DNA of 64,000 bases from the NCBI RefSeq assembly GCF_022345965.1, contig NZ_JAKRMU010000006.1:1-64000 (forward strand), in the 5' to 3' direction. The stretch is from Corynebacterium sp. ACRQK. GTDB lineage: Bacteria; Actinomycetota; Actinomycetes; Mycobacteriales; Mycobacteriaceae. How positions within the stretch are numbered: the stretch's first letter is position 1; the number at the start of each line of letters is the position of its first letter. The position numbers and the translations under genes were made by a program. Of the stretch, positions 18,048 through 28,575 are shown piece after piece. The notes under the pieces are model-generated. The model did not search any database, was not told where the DNA came from, and was given only the letters and a program-made list of their open reading frames with translations.

Positions 18048-18743
18048 TTAGCCACCCACCAGCATCTGCACGCCCTCGAAGGCCAGGAACGCGCCCAGCA
18101 CGACAAACAGCACCCCGGCCACCATCTCGATAAAGGGGTTGATGCGCTGGATTTTCTCCGCTCCCGCGGCCACCGCCAGGGCGAATCCGCAGAACCACGC
18201 CACGCCCACGACAGTCATCAAGACCAGCACCAGCAGCCGGTCCAGCAAGGAAACGTCCACCGGGATGAACTGTGCGAACACCGATCCGAAGAACAGCAGT
18301 GCCTTCGGGTTGGAAAGGTTCGTCGCAAGCCCCAGGCGCCAGGAAGCGAAGTCCCCCAGCGGTGCACGCGCAGCAGCCTGTGCTCCATCTGCGGCCGTTG
18401 AGGTGCTGGTGGCGTCATTAATAGAAACAGCGGGCAAGACCGCCCGGGCGCGCCAATCGCCGTACCCGGAGCGGAACGCGCCTTGGCCCATGTAGATCAG
18501 GAAACAGCCGCCGAACAGGTACAACGCTGTCAGGATCCACGGGAAGGTCGCGATCAGTGCGGCCAGGCCGAGCATCGTGACCACCGGCCACAACACATTG
18601 CCCGTACAGATTCCCAGCGCGGCGAACACCGCCGAGCGGCGCGAACGGGCACCCAAACGAATGAGCTGCACGGTGTCCGGGCCTGGCATCGTAATGGCCA
18701 GCACCCAGGCACCGAGCAGCCCTAGGTAAGCGGCTAGGCTCAA
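18048..18743 (-). CDS. LysE/RhtB-family amino-acid exporter
   Basis: 231 residues with six predicted helices and the family N-terminus (MPGPDTVQLIRLGARSRR). Members export lysine, threonine, homoserine, cysteine pathway products or other small molecules; the substrate here is not readable from sequence. A hydrophilic loop (about 100-130) is longer than usual and holds a dispersed-motif copy (INDATS). Translation starts at TTG 18743, which overlaps the gltD stop as TTGA, so the exporter is tied to glutamate synthase expression. That coupling makes glutamate, glutamine or a transamination product plausible cargo, by inference only. Confidence 0.82.
   Translation of the reverse strand: MSLAAYLGLLGAWVLAITMPGPDTVQLIRLGARSRRSAVFAALGICTGNVLWPVVTMLGLAALIATFPWILTALYLFGGCFLIYMGQGAFRSGYGDWRARAVLPAVSINDATSTSTAADGAQAAARAPLGDFASWRLGLATNLSNPKALLFFGSVFAQFIPVDVSLLDRLLVLVLMTVVGVAWFCGFALAVAAGAEKIQRINPFIEMVAGVLFVVLGAFLAFEGVQMLVGG
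18409..18427 (+). repeat. Dispersed GGCGTCA motif in LysE-type gene
   Basis: GTGGCGTCATTAATAGAAAC, in the extended hydrophilic loop of the exporter. Confidence 0.55.
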
Positions 18744-20278
18744 GCCTGCATCGCCACGTCAGTCGGGTTGATCGGGCGCGGCAGGGCGGTCTCGCCCATC
18801 AGCTCGCGATCCAGCTCCGCGGCGGCGGAACGGCCTTCGGAGATGCCCCACACGATCAGGGACTGGCCACGGCCCGCGTCGCCGGCGACGAACACCGGAA
18901 TGTCCGCGAACTCGGCGTTGGTGGGCTGGGCGCGGAAGGTATCGTCGCGTTCCAGGCGGCCGCGCTCGCCGATCTGCAGTCCCAGGTCCCGCACCACCGG
19001 GGTCTCCTCGACGGAGACGAAGCCCATCGCCAGCAGCACCAGGTCGGCATCCATCTCGAAGTCGGACTCCGGGATGTTCTCCAGGCCGTTCTCTCCGAAG
19101 CGGCACTCGGCGCCCTTCAGGCCGGTGACCTTCTCGCCGTCGCCGGTGATCTCCACCGTGTTGATGGAGTAACGGCGGATACCCAGCTCGTCGCCCGGCT
19201 GGCGCTCGGCCAGACCCAGGGCGGCGATCTCGTCGGCGGACTCGTTGCCGGTCACGCGGTACTCGCCCTCCTCGTGGGCGGACGCCACACGCCAGATACG
19301 CGGGTAGGTCGGCCAAGGGGTGGATGCACCACGGGTCTTCGGCGGTTTCGGGGTGATGTCGAACTGGGACACAGAGATGGCGCCCTGGCGCAGCGCGGTG
19401 CCGAAGCAGTCAGTACCGGTATCGCCACCACCGATGATCACCACGCGCTTACCCTTGGCGTTGATGGTGGATACCTCGCGGTCGCCTTCGCAGACCTTGT
19501 TGGCCTCCGGCAGGTACTCCATCGCCTGGTAGACACCCTGCAGGTCGCGGCCCACGACGGGCAGATCGCGGCCTACGGTAGAGCCGATGGCAACGATCAC
19601 GCCGTCGAACTCCTTCAGCTGCTCACCGGTGGGCGAGGTGTTGACGACGAACTTCGTGCCCTCGGCCTCCATCTGCTCCAGACGGCGGTCGATCCACTTC
19701 TTTTCCATCTTGTACTCGGGCACACCATAGCGCATCAGGCCGCCGATGCGGTCGGCGCGCTCGAAGACGGTGACGTCGTGGCCCGCGCGGGTCAGCTGCT
19801 GCGCGGCGGCCAGCCCGGCCGGGCCGGAGCCCACGACAGCCACGCGCTGGCCGGTCTTGAAGCTCGGCTTGATCGGCTTGACCCAGCCTTCCTTCCAGGC
19901 GTGCTCGACGATGGTGTACTCGACGGTCTTGATGTTCACCGGGTCGTCGCCGATGCCCAGCACACATGCGCCTTCGCAGGGTGCGGGGCACAGGCGGCCG
20001 GTGAACTCCGGGAAGTTGTTGGTGGCGTGCAGGCGGTCGTAGGCCTCGCGCCAGTTGCCCTTGCGCACCAGGTCGTTCCACTCGGGGATGATGTTGCCCA
20101 GCGGGCAGCCATCGTGGCAGAACGGGATGCCGCAGTCCATGCAACGGCTGGCCTGGGTCTGCACCTTGTCGTCGGAGAAGTCCTCGTAGACCTCGTTCCA
20201 ATCCAGCAGGCGCAGCGGGACGGGTCGGTGTGCCGCCGACTCGCGGCGGTGCTTCAGAAATCCGCGTGGATCAGCCAT
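18740..20278 (-). CDS. gltD: Glutamate synthase small subunit GltD
   Basis: 512 residues. It supplies electrons from NADPH to the large subunit for glutamate formation from 2-oxoglutarate and glutamine. The N-terminal Cys-rich region (CMDCGIPFCHDGCPLGN, then CPAPCEGAC) holds the two [4Fe-4S] clusters; VVGSGPAGLAAAQ binds FAD and IIGGGDTGTDC binds NADPH; the C-terminal FVAGDAGRG closes the FAD site. The start ATG follows the gltB stop directly (TAA-ATG). It is slightly longer than the typical 480 residues. Assignment is secure. Confidence 0.96.
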   Translation of the reverse strand: MADPRGFLKHRRESAAHRPVPLRLLDWNEVYEDFSDDKVQTQASRCMDCGIPFCHDGCPLGNIIPEWNDLVRKGNWREAYDRLHATNNFPEFTGRLCPAPCEGACVLGIGDDPVNIKTVEYTIVEHAWKEGWVKPIKPSFKTGQRVAVVGSGPAGLAAAQQLTRAGHDVTVFERADRIGGLMRYGVPEYKMEKKWIDRRLEQMEAEGTKFVVNTSPTGEQLKEFDGVIVAIGSTVGRDLPVVGRDLQGVYQAMEYLPEANKVCEGDREVSTINAKGKRVVIIGGGDTGTDCFGTALRQGAISVSQFDITPKPPKTRGASTPWPTYPRIWRVASAHEEGEYRVTGNESADEIAALGLAERQPGDELGIRRYSINTVEITGDGEKVTGLKGAECRFGENGLENIPESDFEMDADLVLLAMGFVSVEETPVVRDLGLQIGERGRLERDDTFRAQPTNAEFADIPVFVAGDAGRGQSLIVWGISEGRSAAAELDRELMGETALPRPINPTDVAMQA

Positions 20279-23200
20279 TTACTTCACTTCCTCCATGATT
20301 GCGGCGGCGATGCCGTCGTTGTCCAAGCCTTCGGCTTCGGCCCGTGCGATCGTCTTGAGCACACGCGCGTAGTCGCGGGGCATGACCTTGATCAGATCCG
20401 CGGCGTTTACCTCCACGGTAGATCCAGTCAGGTCGCGGTGGGTCTGGATCGTCTGCTCGACCCAGCGCAGTTCTTCCTCGTCAGTGATCTTTTCGATGTC
20501 GACGAGCTCGGTGTTGATGCGGTCGGTGACGCCACTACCGTCATCCACCAGGTAGGCAATGCCGCCAGACATGCCGGCTGCGAAGTTGTTGCCGATCTTG
20601 CCCAGCACGATAACGCGACCACCCGTCATGTACTCACAGCCGTGGTTGCCCACGCCTTCGACGACGGCGGTGAGGCCGGAGTTACGCACGCAGAAGCGCT
20701 CGCCCACGGTGCCGCGGATGAACATTTCGCCGTGTACGCCACCGAAGCCCAGCACGTTGCCGGCGATGACGTCGCTGGTCGTATCCTCCGCACCGTGGTT
20801 GGCGGCCGGGCGGATGACAATGCGGCCGCCAGACAGACCCTTGCCCACATAGTCGTTGGCGTCACCGTTAAGGGTGAGCGTCATGCCATGGGTGGCAAAG
20901 GCACCGAAGGAGTTACCTGCGGAGCCCGTGAACTGCAGGTTCACGGTGTCCTGCGGCAGGCCATCGCGGCCGGCAACGCGGGAGATCAGCGAGCCGGTCA
21001 TGGTGCCAACGGTGCGGTTGACGTTGGTGATCGGGTAGCTGAGGTCGATCGAGACGTCCTCGCCCGCAGCGGCGCGGCGGATCGTGTCCTCCGCATCAGA
21101 ACGGATCTGGTTGTCCAGCGCCTTGTCCAGCGAGTGGTCCTGCTCCTTGGTGCGGTGCAGGTCCTGGTGCATGAAGGGGCTGTCCGGCTGGGCGAAGATG
21201 GGCGCCAGGTCCAGCTTGCCCGCGGTCTTGTGCTCTACTTCCATCTCGCCGCCGGTCAGGCACTCGGAGTGGCCCACGGCCTCTTCCAGGGTGCGGAAGC
21301 CCAGCTCGGCAAGATTTTCGCGGACCTCTTCGGCGATGAACTTGAAGAAGTTCACCACGTGCTCCGCCTGGCCCGTGTAGCGCTTTCGCAGCTCCGGGTT
21401 CTGGGTTGCCACGCCCACCGGGCAGGTATCCAGGTGGCAGACGCGCATCATGATGCAGCCGGAGACCACCAGCGGGGCGGTGGCGAAGCCGAATTCCTCA
21501 GCACCCAGAAGGGCCGCCACCATCACGTCGCGCCCGGTCTTCAGCTGGCCGTCACACTGCACGGTGATGCGGTCGCGCAGGCCGTTCATCAGCAGGGTCT
21601 GCTGGGTCTCCGCCAGGCCGAGCTCCCACGGGCCACCCGCGTGCTTCAGCGAGGTCAGCGGGGAGGCGCCGGTGCCGCCATCGTGACCGGAAATCAGCAC
21701 CACATCCGCGTGTGCCTTGGACACACCGGCGGCGACCGTGCCCACGCCCTGCTCGGCGACGAGCTTGACGTGGATGCGGGCATCCGGGTTGGCGTTCTTC
21801 AGGTCGTGGATCAGCTGCGCCAGGTCCTCGATGGAGTAGATGTCGTGGTGCGGCGGCGGGGAGATCAGACCCACGCCCGGGGTGGTCACACGCACCTCGG
21901 CGATCCAGGGGTACACCTTGCTCGGCGGCAGCTGGCCGCCCTCGCCGGGCTTGGCGCCCTGGGCCATCTTGATCTGGATGTCCGTGCAGTTGTTCAGGTA
22001 GTGGCTGGTCACGCCGAAGCGGCCGGAGGCCACCTGCTTGATGGCGGAGCGCTTCCAGTCACCGTTCGGCTCCGGCTCGAAGCGGGCCGGATCCTCGCCG
22101 CCCTCACCGGAGTTGGACATGCCCTTCAGGCGGTTCATGGCGATCGCCAGGGTCTCGTGCGCCTCTGCGGAGATAGAACCGTAAGACATCGCGCCGGTGG
22201 CAAAGCGCTTAACGATCTCGCTGACCGGCTCGACCTCCTCGATCGGGATCGACGGGCGGTTGGACTTGAACTTGAACAGGCCACGCAGCGTAGCCAGACG
22301 CTCGGACTGCTTGTCGACCTTTTCGGTGTACTCCTTGAAGATGCGGTACTGGCCGGTGCGGGTCGCGTGCTGCAGCTTGAATACGGTCTCGGGGTTAAAC
22401 AGGTGGTATTCGCCCTCGCGGCGCCACTTGTACTCGCCGCCGATCTCGAGCTCACGGTGGGCCCGCTCCTCAGGGCGGGGCAGGAATGCGGCGCGGTGGC
22501 GCTTGGCCACGTCGTCGGCGATCTCGTCCAGACCGATGCCGGAGATGGGGCTGAAGGCGCCGACGAAGTACTCATCGAGCAGGCTCTGGTGCAGACCCAC
22601 CACGTCGGCCAGCTGGGAGCCACGGTAGCTCGCCACCGTCGCGATGCCCATCTTGGACATGACCTTTTGGATGCCGGCGGTCGCAGCCTTGATGTAGTTT
22701 TCCTCGGCCTCTTCTGCGGTGACGCCCACTCGCCCGTCGTTGGCCATCTCATTAACGGTCTCGAGGGCCATGTACGGGTTGATGGCATCCGCACCGAAGT
22801 TGATGAGCATGGCCAGGTGGTGCACCTCGCGGGCTCCGCCGGACTCGATCACCAGCGATGCGCGGGTGCGCGTCTTCTCCTGCACCATGTGGTGGTGTAC
22901 GGCGCTGGTCAGCAGCAGCGAAGGGATCGGGGCGTAGCGCTCGTCGGACTCGCGGTCGGAGAGGATTAGGATGGTCGCGCCACCCTCGATTGCCTCGGTA
23001 ACCTGGCGACGGATGCGGTTGATGGCCTCGCGCAAGCCCTTACCGCCGTGGGCGACGGAGTACAGCCCCGGGATGCGCACGGCCTTGAAGGCGCTCAAGT
23101 CCACGTCGGAGCCGGCGGCCGCGGCGTTCTCCGCCGCACTCGCCAGGTTGGCCAGTGTCTGGTTACCCAGAATCGGGCTGTCCAGGTGGATACGGTGGGC

Positions 23201-24886
23201 GGCGTCCGGACCGGGGTTAAGCACATCCGCTTGCGCACCCAGCTGGGTGAACATGCTGGTGACCATCTTCTCACGGTAGCTATCCAGCGGCGGGTTGGTC
23301 ACCTGCGCGAATCGCTGCGCGAAGAAGTCGTACAGCAAGCGCGGGCGGTCGGATAGGGCGGCGATCGGGGTATCCGTACCCATCGAGCCGATGCCCTCGG
23401 CACCCTTGTCGGCCATCGGGCGCAGTAGGGTCTCGAGGTCTTCCTCGGTGTAGCCGAATACCCGCTGGCGCAGGACGATGCGCTCGTGGTTCATATCGAT
23501 CGGCTTGGCGGTCGGCAGGTCGGACTCGCGGACCAGGTTCTCCTCTACCCACTGCTGGTAGGGCTGGTCGGCCAGCGCCTGCTTGATCTCCTCGTCCTCG
23601 ATTACGCAGCCGCGGGAGGTGTCGACCAGGAACATCTTGCCTGGCTCGACGCGGGTGCGCTTAACGATCTCGCTGTCTGGGATGTCCAGCACGCCGGCCT
23701 CGGAAGCCATGACGACGAGGCCGTCCTTGGTGATCCAGATGCGTCCCGGGCGCAGACCGTTGCGGTCCAGGGTGGCGCCGATGAGGGTGCCGTCGGTGAA
23801 GGTGATGGCGGCCGGGCCGTCCCAGGCCTCCATGAAGCTGGAGTGGTACTCGTAGAACGCACGGACCTGCGGGTCGATGTGCGGGTTGCGTTCCCACGCC
23901 TGCGGAACCATCATCAACACGGCGTGCGGCAGGCTGCGGCCGGCCAGGTGCAGCAGCTCCAGGGCCTCGTCGAAGCGGCCGGTATCCGAACCCTCCGGGT
24001 CGCATATCGGCAGTACGCGATCCAGGTCACCCAGCACCTCGGAGCGCAGCTGGGATTCGCGGGCGCGCATCCAGTTCTCGTTGCCGCGGACGGTGTTGAT
24101 CTCACCGTTGTGAGCAACCAGGCGGTAGGGGTGGGCCAGCGGCCAGGATGGGAAGGTGTTGGTGGAGAAGCGCGAGTGCACGATGGCCAGCGCGGACTCC
24201 ATGCGCTCGTCCTGCAGATCCAGGTAGAACTCCCGCAGCTGCGGGGTGGTCAGCATGCCCTTGTAAACGACCGTGCGGGAAGACAGGGAGGGGAAGTACA
24301 CGGTGTCTCCACCGGAGCCCTCGCCTGCACCCTTGGTGCCGAGTTCACGCTCTGCACGCTTGCGGACAAAGAAGGCGCGACGGTCGAGCTCGAGGCCCTC
24401 GAGGGGGGAGCCGTTGGCGTCAACACCAGAGATAAAGAGCTGGTGGAACAGCGGCTCGGCGTCGCGCGCGATGGCGCCCAGGCTCGAGTCGTCGACGGGG
24501 ACGTCGCGCCAGCCGATGAGGTTAAGACCCTCTTCCTTCACAATGGCCTCGACGGCTCGCACCGCGTCCAGCGCGGCCATGCGGGAGTTCGGCAGGAAGG
24601 CGATGCCGGTGGCGTACTGTCCGGCCGGCGGCAGGGTGATGTCCTGCTTGGCCATCTCCTCCCGGTAGAAGCGGTCGGGGATCTGGATAAGAATGCCGGC
24701 GCCATCGCCGGTGTTCTTCTCCGCTCCGGCTGCGCCGCGGTGATCCAGGTTCACCAGAGCCTGAATACCCTTGTCCACAATGTCGCGTGTCGCGCGGCCG
24801 TGCATGTCAGCCACAAAGGCGACACCACACGCATCATGCTCAAACTGGGGGTCGTAAAGACCCTGGCGTGCAGGGTAGTTTTTCAT
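20279..24886 (-). CDS. gltB: Glutamate synthase large subunit GltB
   Basis: 1535 residues. The N-terminus is a class II glutamine amidotransferase: Cys20 in HDACGVAF becomes the N-terminal nucleophile after removal of a 19-residue propeptide. It is followed by the central domain, the FMN/2-oxoglutarate synthase domain ([18 protein letters not shown]), the [3Fe-4S] motif [12 protein letters not shown] with C-x5-C-x4-C spacing, and the C-terminal beta-helix ([19 protein letters not shown]). All key residues are present. It is the first gene of gltB-gltD-LysE-type exporter. In C. glutamicum this operon answers to nitrogen supply through AmtR; I do not see a clear AmtR box here. Confidence 0.97.
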   Translation of the reverse strand: MKNYPARQGLYDPQFEHDACGVAFVADMHGRATRDIVDKGIQALVNLDHRGAAGAEKNTGDGAGILIQIPDRFYREEMAKQDITLPPAGQYATGIAFLPNSRMAALDAVRAVEAIVKEEGLNLIGWRDVPVDDSSLGAIARDAEPLFHQLFISGVDANGSPLEGLELDRRAFFVRKRAERELGTKGAGEGSGGDTVYFPSLSSRTVVYKGMLTTPQLREFYLDLQDERMESALAIVHSRFSTNTFPSWPLAHPYRLVAHNGEINTVRGNENWMRARESQLRSEVLGDLDRVLPICDPEGSDTGRFDEALELLHLAGRSLPHAVLMMVPQAWERNPHIDPQVRAFYEYHSSFMEAWDGPAAITFTDGTLIGATLDRNGLRPGRIWITKDGLVVMASEAGVLDIPDSEIVKRTRVEPGKMFLVDTSRGCVIEDEEIKQALADQPYQQWVEENLVRESDLPTAKPIDMNHERIVLRQRVFGYTEEDLETLLRPMADKGAEGIGSMGTDTPIAALSDRPRLLYDFFAQRFAQVTNPPLDSYREKMVTSMFTQLGAQADVLNPGPDAAHRIHLDSPILGNQTLANLASAAENAAAAGSDVDLSAFKAVRIPGLYSVAHGGKGLREAINRIRRQVTEAIEGGATILILSDRESDERYAPIPSLLLTSAVHHHMVQEKTRTRASLVIESGGAREVHHLAMLINFGADAINPYMALETVNEMANDGRVGVTAEEAEENYIKAATAGIQKVMSKMGIATVASYRGSQLADVVGLHQSLLDEYFVGAFSPISGIGLDEIADDVAKRHRAAFLPRPEERAHRELEIGGEYKWRREGEYHLFNPETVFKLQHATRTGQYRIFKEYTEKVDKQSERLATLRGLFKFKSNRPSIPIEEVEPVSEIVKRFATGAMSYGSISAEAHETLAIAMNRLKGMSNSGEGGEDPARFEPEPNGDWKRSAIKQVASGRFGVTSHYLNNCTDIQIKMAQGAKPGEGGQLPPSKVYPWIAEVRVTTPGVGLISPPPHHDIYSIEDLAQLIHDLKNANPDARIHVKLVAEQGVGTVAAGVSKAHADVVLISGHDGGTGASPLTSLKHAGGPWELGLAETQQTLLMNGLRDRITVQCDGQLKTGRDVMVAALLGAEEFGFATAPLVVSGCIMMRVCHLDTCPVGVATQNPELRKRYTGQAEHVVNFFKFIAEEVRENLAELGFRTLEEAVGHSECLTGGEMEVEHKTAGKLDLAPIFAQPDSPFMHQDLHRTKEQDHSLDKALDNQIRSDAEDTIRRAAAGEDVSIDLSYPITNVNRTVGTMTGSLISRVAGRDGLPQDTVNLQFTGSAGNSFGAFATHGMTLTLNGDANDYVGKGLSGGRIVIRPAANHGAEDTTSDVIAGNVLGFGGVHGEMFIRGTVGERFCVRNSGLTAVVEGVGNHGCEYMTGGRVIVLGKIGNNFAAGMSGGIAYLVDDGSGVTDRINTELVDIEKITDEEELRWVEQTIQTHRDLTGSTVEVNAADLIKVMPRDYARVLKTIARAEAEGLDNDGIAAAIMEEVK

Positions 24887-25239
24887 GATTTACGGCCTAA
24901 CTTTCGTCACAAGTACTGCATTTGCATATGCGAATAAAGTTGCAATCAGATCACAGGACTGGTGGTGACGTGAGTCTCCACCAGAAAACAGCTGTAGTTC
25001 CGGTCACACCATTTCGTCTTGGGTTATCTAGAGTGCACCTGCCGGTGCGAGCAGACAAAATTAGGCTTGCCTTACTCTTTCTAGCCTCTCCTTAGCGTGT
25101 GATCGAAGTAACTCTGAACTGCAATGATTGTCATGCATTACTCACATTTTGATACATACTTTAACGCGCGGCAGCCTGAATGATCTTGGTTTCCTCGAAA
25201 GCCCCACAAGTTTTTGCACGGTTAGGGATAATTGCGCCC
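24887..25239. promoter_or_regulatory. Divergent regulatory region gltB / flavoenzyme
   Basis: 353 bases, A/T-richer than the flanks, containing both promoters. Visible elements are a palindrome around GCATATGC (24921-24934) near gltB and a DtxR-like site (25061-25079). No small gene is supported. Confidence 0.5.
25061..25079. promoter_or_regulatory. Possible DtxR (iron regulator) box
   Basis: TTAGGCTTGCCTTACTCTT matches 12 of 19 positions of the corynebacterial DtxR consensus, with the left half and centre strongest. It precedes a flavoenzyme with an iron-sulfur cluster. The weak right half keeps this tentative. Confidence 0.3.
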
Positions 25240-27573
25240 ATGACCAACCAGCCTTCTAACAACTCCTCTGACGCTTCCGTCCGCACCCTGCTGCCGCTGG
25301 CTACGGCGCCGGGCGCCACCGCCCTTACTGCCACCCCGGTGGAGGATCCCGCCGCCGCCTACAAGACCCTCCTCGCCCCTATCCAGGTAGGAAAGACCAC
25401 CTTCCGCAACCGCGTGATCATGGGCTCCATGCACACCGGCCTGGAGGATTCCATCGAGGACGTGCCAAAACTCGCCGCCTTCTATGCCGCCCGCGCCGAA
25501 GGTGGCGTGGCCGCGATGGTCACTGGCGGTTACCCGCCGGTTCTGGAAGGCAACCTGACTCCCTACGGCACTCCGTTTAACACTCCGGAGATCGCCGAAG
25601 CTCACCGTGAGATCACCGACGCAGTGCACGCCGGCGACGCGAAGATCCTGCTGCAACTGCTCCACGCCGGCCGCTATGGCTACCACCCGATGGCGGAATC
25701 CGCCTCCGCCTCGCAATCGCCGATCAGCCCCTTCCCCGCCCGCGAGCTTACGGGCGAAGAGGTTGAAAAGCTTATTGACGCCTACGCCACCTCCGCCGCA
25801 CTCGCCGCTGACGCAGGCTATGACGGCGTGCAGGTGATGGGCTCCGAGGGTTACCTGATTAACCAGTTCCTTGCGGAGCGCACGAATCAGCGCACCGACA
25901 AGTGGGGAGGCTCGGTGGAAAACCGCCAGCGCTTCCCCGTGGAGATCGTGAAGGCCATCCGCGCAAAGGTGCCGGAGGACTTCGTTATCGACTACCGCAT
26001 TTCCGTGCTGGAGCTCGTCGAGGGCGGCCAGAGCCAGGAGGAAATCCTGCAGCTGGCCAAGAAGATCGAGGAGGCCGGCGCCGACCTGCTGAGCTCCGGC
26101 GTGGGCTGGCACGAGGCGCAGATCCCGACCATTGTGACCTCCGTCCCCCGCGGCGCCTTCGCTTGGGCGACCCAGAAGGTGCGCGAGCACGTGGACATCC
26201 CCGTGGTAGCCTCCAACCGCATCAACACCCCGGAGGTTGCCGAGTCCATCCTCGACGGCAGCTGGGACGGCGGCAACGGCGAACCCGCTGGCACCCCGCA
26301 GGCCGACCTGGTCTCCATGGCCCGCCCACTGCTGGCCGACCCGGAGTTCGTCAACCGGGCTACACGCGGCCTGAACACCGAGATCAACCACTGCATCGCC
26401 TGCAACCAGGCCTGCCTGGACCACACCTTTGAGAACAAGCGGGCGACCTGCCTGGTTAACCCGCGCGCCGCCTACGAGACCGAGCTGGAACTGCTGCCTG
26501 CACAGGGAACCAAGAAGGTCGGTGTGATCGGCGGTGGCGTGGCCGGACTCTTCGCCGCCGAGGCGCTGGCACTGCGCGGCCACGATGTCACCGTCTTCGA
26601 AGCAGCCGACACCCTGGGCGGCCAGTTCAACCTGGCGATGCGCGTGCCGGGCAAGGAGGAGTTCGTGCAGGCGCTACACGCGGTGGTCAACCGCCTGGAG
26701 GGTCTGAAGGTGAACATCTCCACTGGCAAGGCCGTTACCCCGGAGGAGCTTAAGGCCGACGGCTTCGAGGAAGTTGTTGTGGCCACAGGCGTGCGCCCCC
26801 GCATCCCGGAGTTCCCGGGCGTGACTGAGGGTCTGGAAGGCAAGATCGACGGCGTGACCGTCGCCACCTACGCCGAGCTGATCTCCGGAAAGAAGGCGCC
26901 TGGCGAGTACGTAGCCGTCATTGGTGCTGGCGGCATTGGCTACGACGTTGCGGAGTTCCTGTTGGAGGATCGCCAGGGTGCGCCGCAGTCCCTGACCTCC
27001 TGGAACAGTCAGTGGGGTGTGGTTGAGGACTCGGATGTGCACGGCAACCTCTCTTCCCCGCAGCCTGAGCGTCCGCAGCGCCGCGTGGTGATGCTGCAGC
27101 GTAAGCCGACTCGCATGGGCCGCACACTGGGCAAGACGACTGGCTGGGTACACCGCGCGGCGGTGGCCATGGGCGGTACGGAGCAGATTGTCGGTGTGAC
27201 CTACGAGAAGATCGATTCCGACGGCCTGCACATCACCGTCCCGGTGGAGGACCCGAAGGTCACCCTGAAGAAGATCAAGCAGATCAAGTCCGGCACTTTC
27301 GAGGGTCGCACGCTGGACCGTGTCGAGAAGCAGGAGCTGCTGGAGCAGATCGAACGCGAAACCAAAGAAAACCGCGAACCGCAAGTCATCGACGTGGACA
27401 CGGTCGTGCTGTGCACGGGTCAGGAGTCCGTGCGCCCGGAGGGCGCCGAGAAGAGCGACGCCGAGCAGGACGAAACCTCTAACGTCCACATCATCGGCGG
27501 CGCGGATGTCGCCGCGGAGCTGGACGCCAAGCGTGCCATCCGCCAGGCTGTGGAGCTGGCCGCGCGACTCTAA
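25240..27573 (+). CDS. 2,4-Dienoyl-CoA reductase-like FMN/FAD iron-sulfur oxidoreductase
   Basis: 777 residues from ATG 25240. Residues about 45-370 are an Old Yellow Enzyme-type TIM barrel for FMN (LLHAGRYGYHP, GVQVMGSEGYLINQF). Cys385, 388, 392 and 404 (CIACNQACL...C) hold a [4Fe-4S] cluster. GVIGGGVAGLFAAEAL binds FAD and VIGAGGIGYDVAEF binds NAD(P)H. This is the layout of FadH, trimethylamine dehydrogenase and enoate reductases. It is about 100 residues longer than E. coli FadH: a 30-residue N-terminal extension and a Lys/Glu-rich insertion near residues 660-725. A lipid-using Corynebacterium could use it in unsaturated fatty-acid oxidation, but the substrate is unproven. Confidence 0.85.
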   Translation: MTNQPSNNSSDASVRTLLPLATAPGATALTATPVEDPAAAYKTLLAPIQVGKTTFRNRVIMGSMHTGLEDSIEDVPKLAAFYAARAEGGVAAMVTGGYPPVLEGNLTPYGTPFNTPEIAEAHREITDAVHAGDAKILLQLLHAGRYGYHPMAESASASQSPISPFPARELTGEEVEKLIDAYATSAALAADAGYDGVQVMGSEGYLINQFLAERTNQRTDKWGGSVENRQRFPVEIVKAIRAKVPEDFVIDYRISVLELVEGGQSQEEILQLAKKIEEAGADLLSSGVGWHEAQIPTIVTSVPRGAFAWATQKVREHVDIPVVASNRINTPEVAESILDGSWDGGNGEPAGTPQADLVSMARPLLADPEFVNRATRGLNTEINHCIACNQACLDHTFENKRATCLVNPRAAYETELELLPAQGTKKVGVIGGGVAGLFAAEALALRGHDVTVFEAADTLGGQFNLAMRVPGKEEFVQALHAVVNRLEGLKVNISTGKAVTPEELKADGFEEVVVATGVRPRIPEFPGVTEGLEGKIDGVTVATYAELISGKKAPGEYVAVIGAGGIGYDVAEFLLEDRQGAPQSLTSWNSQWGVVEDSDVHGNLSSPQPERPQRRVVMLQRKPTRMGRTLGKTTGWVHRAAVAMGGTEQIVGVTYEKIDSDGLHITVPVEDPKVTLKKIKQIKSGTFEGRTLDRVEKQELLEQIERETKENREPQVIDVDTVVLCTGQESVRPEGAEKSDAEQDETSNVHIIGGADVAAELDAKRAIRQAVELAARL
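25767..25784 (-). repeat. Dispersed GGCGTCA motif in flavoenzyme gene
   Basis: Minus-strand TAGGCGTCAATAAGCTTTT, core at 25776-25782. Confidence 0.45.
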
Positions 27574-27605
27574 GCACCCTAGAGCACAGGCTTGGCTCTT
27601 CCGGG

Positions 27606-28286
27606 CTATCCAGTCTGGGTGGATCCCTCGGACGGCTCCACGATCCGGTCGTCGACCATTCCGATGGCCTGCATCAGCGCGTAGCAGGTAGTGGGGCCTA
27701 CGAACTGAAAGCCCCGGCGCTTCAGCTCCTTCGCCAGCGCCTTGGATTCCGGCGAGGTCGAGGGCACCTCAGCCAGCGTTGCTGGACGGGAGTGTTCCGC
27801 TGGGGTGAACGACCACACAAGCACCGGCAGACCCGGGGCCAGTCGATTGGCCGCCCCGCCCAGAACCTCGCGGGCGGGTGAATCCTCCGGCAGCTTTTGG
27901 TATTCCTCCACACGGCGCAACTCTAGCGTCGCCTTGGCGTTTTCATAGAGCGCCCCGTGCTTGCGAGCATTACGAATCAAACGTTCGTCCTGCAGAGCGG
28001 CGCGCCTTTGGGGCTCGCTCATTTCGGTGATGCGCTGGGCGTCAAAAAGAAAGAACACAGAGCGAAAATCCCGCCGCTTGCGCAGGATAGTGGCCCACGA
28101 CAACCCGGATTGGAAGCCTTCAAGGGCGATGCGTTCCAACAAGCCATGCTCAGTGATGACGGGGCGACCCCACTCGTTGTCGTAATAGTCCAGCTCAATC
28201 TCGCTGCGGAAGGCCCACGGCGGACGCGCGACCCCTGATTCATCAACAAGCTGCCCGGTGTTGGTGGTGAGAAGTTGGCCTTCCAT
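27606..28286 (-). CDS. tag: DNA-3-methyladenine glycosylase I-like protein without zinc ligands
   Basis: 226 residues. The helix-hairpin-helix core matches Tag: DNEWGRPV, LEGFQSGLSWATILRKR with the catalytic Glu, VWSF, and KRRGFQFVGPTTCYALMQAIGMV. Tag removes 3-methyladenine from DNA. The four zinc ligands of the E. coli enzyme are all replaced: RCGW reads RPPW, YHDNEW reads YYDNEW, and the C-terminal NDHxxxxC reads DDRIVEPS. The enzyme must therefore fold without zinc or have changed function. ATG 28286 follows a good GAAAGGA; upstream frame to 28553 is unsupported. A dispersed-motif copy overlaps 28038-28044. Confidence 0.85.
   Translation of the reverse strand: MEGQLLTTNTGQLVDESGVARPPWAFRSEIELDYYDNEWGRPVITEHGLLERIALEGFQSGLSWATILRKRRDFRSVFFLFDAQRITEMSEPQRRAALQDERLIRNARKHGALYENAKATLELRRVEEYQKLPEDSPAREVLGGAANRLAPGLPVLVWSFTPAEHSRPATLAEVPSTSPESKALAKELKRRGFQFVGPTTCYALMQAIGMVDDRIVEPSEGSTQTG
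28037..28054 (+). repeat. Dispersed GGCGTCA motif in tag
   Basis: GGGCGTCAAAAAGAAAGA; one of the strongest matches to core plus A-rich tail. Confidence 0.55.
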
Positions 28287-28448
28287 CGGGTTCCTTTCAA
28301 CTACGGCCAGGCACATGAGACAAACATGTGACATGGACTTGGTGTGCGGGATTTGGTGTGCGCTCGCGAGCGCTGGTAGACATTGAACAGCGTAACGAAA
28401 AGGTTGGACGGGTTGGCGTGTAGGCGGGCCGCCAACCCATCCAGACAA

Positions 28449-28472
28449 CAGGGTTATCCACAGACAACCCTG
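28449..28472. other. Hairpin carrying a perfect DnaA box
   Basis: CAGGGTT and AACCCTG flank a loop region, and TTATCCACA (28454-28462) matches the DnaA box consensus exactly. It is a single box, so not an origin; it could titrate DnaA or be chance. Confidence 0.35.
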
Positions 28473-28575
28473 CCTGTGAATAGCCCTACTTGGGGGTGGG
28501 AACAGGTGGAGGTCATCTGGCATTACACCCCTGGAATTGGGATAGCCCCACAACGAAGGGGCCGACGATACTAGG

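Noticed and set aside
19274-22969. A 1231-codon open frame antisense to gltB/gltD
   Set aside because: It runs opposite to two fully conserved enzymes and has no family motif; long antisense frames arise from G+C-rich codon use.
28449-28472. Replication origin at the DnaA box
   Set aside because: Only one box is present, with no AT-rich unwinding region or dnaA/dnaN genes.
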